Source: Chytridium lagenaria (Eukaryota > Chytridiomycota > Chytridiomycetes > Chytridiales > Chytridiaceae). From it: a stretch of DNA of 64,000 nucleotides. Under the pieces are notes generated by a model. That model did no database searches and was not told the origin of the DNA. It worked only from the letters and a program-made list of their open reading frames with translations. Of the stretch, positions 58,089 to 64,000 are shown piece after piece. The first letter of the stretch is position 1. Every line of letters begins with the position of its first letter. The stretch covers positions 62,001 through 126,000 of the forward strand of contig JAHLKC010000042.1 in the NCBI GenBank assembly GCA_025449115.1, written 5' to 3'. Made by a program: the position numbers and the translations under genes.

Positions 58089-59938
58089 CTAGCCCACAAC
58101 CCCTTTAAACCTCACATCCATCATCCCCATCGTTCCATCCATCCGTGTGACGAGGAGTTGCGAGGCAGAGATGCGTCGAAGATCACAGACAGATGACCCG
58201 TAAACAGATGATGGGATATGTTGCGAGGAATCCGTCCGCGTGTCAATAACATGGATGGAACCATTCCGAAATCCGGAATACAATAAAACACCCTACCAAT
58301 GTCACTTAGTCCCACTACCAACAACAACCACAGAAAACGCGAAAAAGGAGGGTGTCGTCTTTTTTTTTTCCATACCTCATTATTCCAAACCTGCGCGCAA
58401 ACATCACTCTCCATTTTCACCTTCACCCTCCTCACTGTTGGATCCCCATCCATCCATTTCGCAACAACGCAAACATGTCCCTGATCCGCACCTCCCCAAT
58501 AAGTACCACTCTCTACCATATTTTAAACCACTCACCCGCAGCCATGACTACGTCGCCATTAGGTAAACACATGGACGCACCCGTCAACACGGATCGTTTG
58601 CTTAAACTCAATCTATATCGGAAATCTGATACCCGTCAGTCGAGTCGTGAGGCGGGGGGGTTTACTTATGGGGTTCACCGACATGTGAGGATCTAGAGGG
58701 GGTTTGGAGAGGTAGACTTGTATGGAACCTGCCCGTCTTCCGTCACCCAGTCCGGTAGTGCTAAAAACATAATATGGGTGTTAAAGGAGGTTTTGGGGGT
58801 TAAATGATAAAAAGAAAAGTTGTAAAAAAATAGAACATTACGGTGGTCAACCCTTGATGGAATTCAACGTTGATAGACGTAATCTATGGAACGGCGAGAT
58901 AAACAAAAAAAGGTCAGCTATAAAATCAACTATTGTACGTGTAAAAAAAATAATTGGAAACATCGCATCTCCTCGTAAATTGGATAAGTTTACAAACAAA
59001 CGTATGAGACAAAGTCAAAAAAATTAGCACACTATTCACCAAAAGTCGAAAAAAACAAAAACAAACCATCAACCCTCCAACATCAAAAACAAAAAACAAA
59101 AAACAAAACAAAACACTCACCGTCGACACCTCCGCAATAGCCATCCCATCCCCCCCTTCAAACCCCTCCCCACCCTCCTCATCGGCACATACCGCACCAC
59201 ATTCCCCGTAGCAACAAACGCCTGATCCAACATCGGATGAACCTACCCAAAAAAAAACCCACAACCTCAATCACCCTTCCCCCCAAAAAAAATCCATACC
59301 TTGAAATCATCCACCCGCGCGTCACCAATACACCCAGATCGGTGATCCGTGATATTCGGGATTCGCGGATGAAACTATCACCCCCCCAAAAAAATATCCC
59401 CGTTATTACCTTGAAAAGGACCACGGCTGGTTTACCTTCCAAACATCATTCCTGAAATTCCACACCCTGTTTCCCGGACCCTCAATACATCTAAACCTGT
59501 TGGTCGACTTTTAAAAATATCGAAACGTTGTTCCAAAGGCTACAAAAAAAAAAAAAGGCGGAAGTCACCAGTTAAAAAAAAAAAAAAGTTAAAAAGGTGT
59601 GGGTGGGGGGGATATTCCAAAAAAAACAAAACAAATCACCTTCCCCCCTTCATCCCTCATCCCCTCCTCCTTCCATTCCATCTTCCTCTTCTCAATCGTC
59701 GTCTTTCGATACGCGTGAGTCGCTTGAACCATCCGGTCATGCTGGATCTTAAAGTATCGTTGTTTGTCGGGATCCTGTTCACCAGTGAATATACATATAC
59801 ACCAATGTTTTTGGCGAATTGACGTACGTAATAGTATCCTGGGATCGTCATTGGGGCCGGTGTTGTCGATGAAGGGGATGATGGGGAGGGAGTTGGGGTG
59901 GATGGAGTGGAATGACGGGGGATGCGTTTTGGGGGCAT
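58089..59938 (-). CDS. DCAF4: DCAF4/WDR21-like WD40 protein, CRL4 receptor
   Basis: Start at 59938 (MPPKRIPRHSTPSTPTPSPS). After a Ser/Pro-rich leader comes the DCAF4 signature IPGYYY, spliced to DPDKQRYFKIQHDRMVQATH and YRKTTIEKRKMEWKEEG; human DCAF4 begins its homologous region with LPGFYFDPEKNRYF. Middle exons (58300-59250) are read in pieces: ESGTYWGGADQGHVCVVAKW, RVKVKMESDVCAQVWNNE, and a block with LYSGFRNGSIHVIDTRTDS. The last part has SVYGSSVCDLRRISASQLLV and MDGTMGMMDVRFKGVVG to the stop at 58089. The propeller is shorter than in animals or part was missed between 58700 and 59640. Role: substrate receptor for CUL4-DDB1. Confidence 0.7.
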
Positions 59939-60719
59939 GATGGGGGGTTTGTCAGGAAGAAAAAGTGGTTTTTTTGGTGAGCTTGCCTCTTGCTCCAACC
60001 TTTCCCTTGCTTCTTACCTCTATATCCGCCCTTTCTTTATTTTACAGTTGGTAAAAATCCATGTATATATTGGGTATTTCGTTTTTCGGGCATTTGGTCG
60101 TATTTTTTTTGGTCTCTGTTGAGCCTCTTCAATACTGCGTTGAACATAGCTGTCCACCTCCACACCTCTCCCCTCTGGCTCCAAAAACAACAACATCAAG
60201 ATCCATTCACCTCAACAAAAAAAGGACTTATCCGCAACAATTCTATTTAAAAAAAAACAAACAACAAAACAGAAACACGAAAAGAAAAAACAAACCAGAA
60301 AAAAAAACAACAATATCCCCAAAGCACACGTTTGCAACTCCAAGCGCAAACAAGTGTGAAAAAAAGGGAAAACAAAACTTGTTCATAAAAGGAAAAGGGG
60401 AGGCACAACAGTATGGAACATGCGAAAACAAAAAAAGAGTCGAGAAAGGATAAACGGGGGGAATAGAAAAAAAAGAAAGGGGGTGGGGTGGGTGGGGTTA
60501 GATAAAATGGGGAGAAACGAGAACAGAACCGAGAAAACCGATAATTGACGTCCAAGCAAAAAGCAAAAACAAACACGGAAATTGATGAAAAAAGAAACGT
60601 TGGGGGGGGATAAAAAGAATACCAAAAAAAAAAAAAAAAAAAAAAAGAGACAGGAAAAGGAGAAACGACACAAAAGTTTACAGCTACTACTATTTCGCTC
60701 AACGATTAAAAGTGGGTGA
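59939..60719. other. Intergenic region with homopolymer tracts
   Basis: About 780 bp, A-rich on the plus strand, with a poly-A run at about 60629-60651 and G runs near 60480-60500 and 60602-60610. Long open frames here are low-complexity and not credible as genes. Confidence 0.5.
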
Positions 60720-62829
60720 TCACCTAAACCCTCCACTCTTTGCATCCCTCTGCTGCCACGCCGGTCTCGATTCATGCAAAATAGTCGTCTCCCTATACAA
60801 AGGTGGCGCCTCATCCTCCTCCGGCATAGGAGCAGCCCCCCCCGCAACCGGTGAAGGTGCGAAAAGCCCTGCGCCCTCGGATCAGGCGAGTATCTCTGCG
60901 ATCGATTATGATCATACGTCGCCGGTGCGGTTCGATGATGATCATAGGGTTGCGATCGACTGTGATCAAACGTGGCAGGTGGAGTTCGACTGTCTGTGGA
61001 ATACCCACGCGCCCGCGTATCGTACCCGCCTTGCGACCTGTTGTCAGAGTAGCCGCCTTGGGATCGGTCCGGGTTGTACCCCTTTTCGGAACGATACATG
61101 GAGACGGGTGTTGGGGAGGCTGGGGCGATGGGACGTGGGGAGGAGGAGGATCCTGAGGCGTTGTAGGTTGAGGCAGAGGAGGCGGTGGGGTAATTCGGGG
61201 ATTGGAGGGTGGATGAAGTTGGGTAATGAGGGGATGGGATGGAGTCAGCGGGGTAAGGTGGAGCAGAGGAAGCGATACGTTGAGGGGCGACGGGGAAGGG
61301 GTGTTTTTCGGAATGGGGTTGTTGCTGTTGCTGTTGTTGTTGTGGGTAAGGGACGACAGCGGTTGCGGTGATGGGGACTTGGGTGGGTTGTTTTAATGAG
61401 GAGTTGGGGGGTTGGATGACTTGAGGCTTGCCGTAAGGGGAGTTTGGGGGTGTGATATGACCGCCACGGAAGCCTTGGTTTGGGGGGAACTGGGTGAGAG
61501 GGTTTAAAGGGAGTGGGGAGGGGGGTTTTGGGTTTGGGTCGGACGATTGACGACGACGGATGGCGACAAAGGTGGCGATGATGATGATGGCGATAATGAG
61601 GACTCCACCGCCTGCAATGATGCCGACAAGGAGACCTGTGGACATGCCGCCTGATTCAGGGTTGGCGGGGACGGTCGTGGTTGTGGTTACTGTTGGAACA
61701 GCAGTTGTAGTGGTAGTGGTGATAGTTGGTGTGATGGAGGCCGGTGCTCGGAAGCAGTTGACAGAAGGGGCAGAGCAAAAGGTGTTGTCGATGGTGCCAT
61801 TGTCACCACGGATAGCAAATGGGTTTGATGTGTTGGTGCCATCAGCAGGGAAAGAGAGCCAGGAGGATCCCCGGGGATCGTGTATCCAGTTGGATAAAAA
61901 CCGATACCGGCAACCAAAGGGATCGAGGTGGCGTAGACTGTCCCATTCTCAGCCATGACATATATCATAGAAGCGCTCGCGGTGATGAGAGAAAACTTGA
62001 CTCCTTCAGGAATGTTGGACGTGCACACCCAATCCATTTCAGTAAAGCTCCTCGAACAAACATGACCCTCTTCATTAATTATGTAGACTCTGTTGCTGAT
62101 CGCAAGATCGACAACCTTATGGGTACCATCCACCAGATATTGGGTTTGGGCATAGATAAAGCGGAAGAGGTCGCCACCTTTTGATGTCAACCAGAGTTCG
62201 CTTGTCGAACCAGAAAGCTTGCGTATAGAGAGAGTTCCGGCAGGAAAAGTGTCTCCAGAGGTGTTGTTGTCAACGGGGAAATTGTGCATAATTAAATTCC
62301 CGTTCGAGCCGACATAGGCAAATCTGGAACCGAAAATTGCTGTGCTGTTGCCTGCATATAATTTTTAATATAAGCAAAGCAAGTGAAAAAGTGTAAAAGC
62401 ATTAGAGCAATGCGCCAAAAAAATAAATAAAAGATAAATCAAAAAGTAGAAAAGGATCACTAGGAATGAATAGAAGGCGAAATATCCAAGAAAAACAATA
62501 CAAAACAACAAACAAGCAAAGGAGACAAAATAACTCACCTGTGCCTGGAATTTGAATCCACTCTCTCTCGTTAGGCTCCAATCTCATCAATCGCCCGTCT
62601 GAATCCGATGCAAAAGTTCTTTCCTGGTACACTGTCCAAGAAGTAAAAGTAGTGTTGGTGTGAAAGGAGTATCTTGAGCCATAACCCCTCCTGGCTCATT
62701 CATCAACACTGCAGTAGCCAAGAGCAGACCAACAATGGAGCGAAAGACATTTCGACGACTCCATGACGATGACAATGATGATGTTGATGATGAAGATATC
62801 GACAATGATGATCCCTGTCCAGCAGGCAT
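60720..62829 (-). CDS. Type I membrane protein with Thr-rich stalk and repetitive cytoplasmic tail
   Basis: Start at 62829 with a Ser-rich leader, then a hydrophobic signal (VFRSIVGLLLATAVLMNEPG, likely cut after VMAQ). The luminal domain has propeller-like strands: DGRLMRLEPNEREWIQIPG, an intron, TAIFGSRFAYVGSNGNLIMH, ELWLTSKGGDLFRFI, SNRVYIINEEGHVCSRSF and SASMIYVMAENGTVYATSI, with several Cys. A Thr-rich stalk (TITTTTTTAVPTVTTTTT) precedes the TM helix LLVGIIAGGGVLIIAIIIIA and RRRQSS. The tail is Pro/Gln/Ser-rich with imperfect repeats (RSQGGY, ATFDHSRSQPYDHH, ATYDHNRSQ) and ends in EDEAPPLYRE to GGFR at 60720. Frame shifts near 61860 and 60870 are probable indels. The propeller resembles tectonin-like repeats; ligand unknown. 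Possible surface sensor. Confidence 0.65.
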
Positions 62830-64000
62830 ACTTTTAACTCTATAATAATCGTTGCGGGCCGGCTTTGTTGCTGTTCTTTTTGCTTCTGTTATTGACGGTT
62901 CGTATGAGGTAGGGTTGCTTGTATGGAGAGTAAAGACTGGATTTGATCCTATCGTTGTCTAAATCAAAACCACTGTCTCTATTTCTTTGTAATTCTTTGA
63001 CGTAATAGATTGATGGTTCTCTAGTTCTCTTTTCTTGCCTCCTTTACTTTTTCTCTCTCACTCTCACTCTCTCACTTTCTCTTCCCACTTCCAGAATCCA
63101 GTGTTGGTTACTTGCACACTCCACTGGGTACTTGAGGTTTCTCCACTTTGCAATATTGCAAGTAAAAGTGAGCCTGGGAGGGAGCTGACTAAATGGCAGT
63201 GAACAAGAGGGAGTCGCTCTACACACTTGGCAGCAGTGACGGAATGGAATGGAATGGAATCACAGCAAGCAGCAGCGTATCGTATAGATGGAGTGGAATG
63301 GATGGGTGGATTGGATATACGTAAAAAAGTGGAATAAATGCTAATAACTCAATAATAGATATGTAAATACTTGAAATTACTAAATCTACCAGAGTATATA
63401 CCTATAAACCCAATATCCTGTTTAGGTATTTTATAAAAAGCAAAAGAAAGACAAAAAGACACCAAATAAATGTCAGATGGCAGGGCATCACACTCTTAGT
63501 ATATATAGTATATACAGTATAGTATGTGGTAGATACAGTAGATATGATATACATAGGGAGTATATACTACCATGATCCCCTTTTCACTGCTCTGTATAAC
63601 GTAGTACAATGAGATAAATCCCTTTTTAAAATTTATTTTATTTATTTACATATGTGTAACACATGTATACCAGCCTCAACAATTACATATTAATTATTAT
63701 TATTAATAATAATAAATTTGTTTCATATGTGCAGATTGTTGTTGTTGATGTATTTGTTTGTTCCAAAAAGAAGACGAACTCGAAGAAATATGTGTCAAAA
63801 GATATTCTACACCCACATCAACCATCAAAGAAAAAGAAAGAATGAAAACATCTACATACATCATATAAAATAATGATATTCAATATTTTTTTAATTTTAA
63901 AAAATAGAGTTGACATTTGTAAGAAAACCGAGAAAAAAACATAAACAAAAACTTTGAGCTAATAATAAACCATCTTTGTTCTTTCTTTTCATTCTTTTGT
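62830..64000. other. Upstream and AT-rich intergenic region
   Basis: About 1.2 kb, upstream of the membrane protein gene. CT-rich microsatellite at 63048-63085, a GGAAT repeat at 63239-63260, an irregular GTATATAT-type stretch at 63495-63560, and an AT palindrome near 63690-63718. No gene recognised. Confidence 0.5.
63239..63260. repeat. Short GGAAT tandem repeat
   Basis: Four GGAAT units in a row, with related GGAATGG pieces nearby at 63293. Simple sequence; no function implied. Confidence 0.75.

Noticed and set aside
60247..60702. Phe/Leu-rich minus-strand ORF
   Set aside because: Produced by A-rich and homopolymer DNA downstream of the membrane protein stop; no domain.
60712..61371. 219-codon plus-strand ORF
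   Set aside because: Antisense shadow of the repetitive tail of the membrane protein gene.
63239..63260. GGAAT repeat as a satellite or telomere-like array
   Set aside because: Only four units; too short.

Overview
The window is nuclear DNA from an intron-rich, gene-dense fungus, most likely an early-diverging zoosporic (chytrid-like) lineage. The evidence is direct: most genes are split by introns of about 40-60 nt with GT..AG ends and CTAAC/CTGAC-like branch sites. A CEP95-type centriole protein and a candidate axonemal protein suggest a flagellated stage. Split hybrid histidine kinases, a Clr2-like silencing factor and an ER p24 protein fit a fungus. The lineage is an inference; no rRNA or mitochondrial marker is present.

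Layout. 1-6.2 kb: end of an FBXW-like WD40 gene (+), a TAF1A-like Pol I factor with an AT-hook tail (-), and a head-to-head F-box/zf-UBP/DUSP protein (+). 6.2-20 kb: 5-oxoprolinase (+), CEP95 (-), the CRL4 receptor Cdt2/DTL (-) and cytochrome c oxidase subunit Vb (-). 20-31 kb: a frameshifted F-box/LRR gene (+) and two related hybrid histidine kinase loci (+), the second complete with an N-terminal MEDS-like sensor, separated by about 3 kb of unrecognised DNA. 32-36 kb: two unrecognised Ser/His-rich proteins. 36-49 kb: p24/TMED (+), Cactin (-), SDHAF1 (+), a small basic protein (-), Clr2-like (-), FAM50/XAP5 (+), CHCHD5 (-), a coiled-coil protein (+), a small orphan (+) and an ankyrin protein (-). 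49-54 kb: a candidate axonemal protein (+) and thymidylate synthase (-). 54-64 kb: an unrecognised membrane-anchored protein built from at least four, probably five, duplicated phase-2 exons (+), DCAF4 (-), and a type I membrane protein with a Thr-rich stalk (-).

Themes. Several genes serve ubiquitin ligases: two F-box proteins, an FBXW-like propeller, and the CRL4 receptors DTL and DCAF4. Two are spliceosome-associated (Cactin, FAM50). Three support mitochondrial respiration or intermembrane-space biogenesis (COX Vb, SDHAF1, CHCHD5). Several neighbours are head-to-head with 27-119 bp between start codons, implying shared promoters.

Data quality matters here. Many well-conserved genes (COX Vb, thymidylate synthase, 5-oxoprolinase, Cactin, p24) carry isolated 1-nt indels, often in homopolymers, while the protein on both sides stays conserved. 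The simplest reading is consensus error rather than pseudogenes, so frame breaks elsewhere in the window should be treated cautiously.
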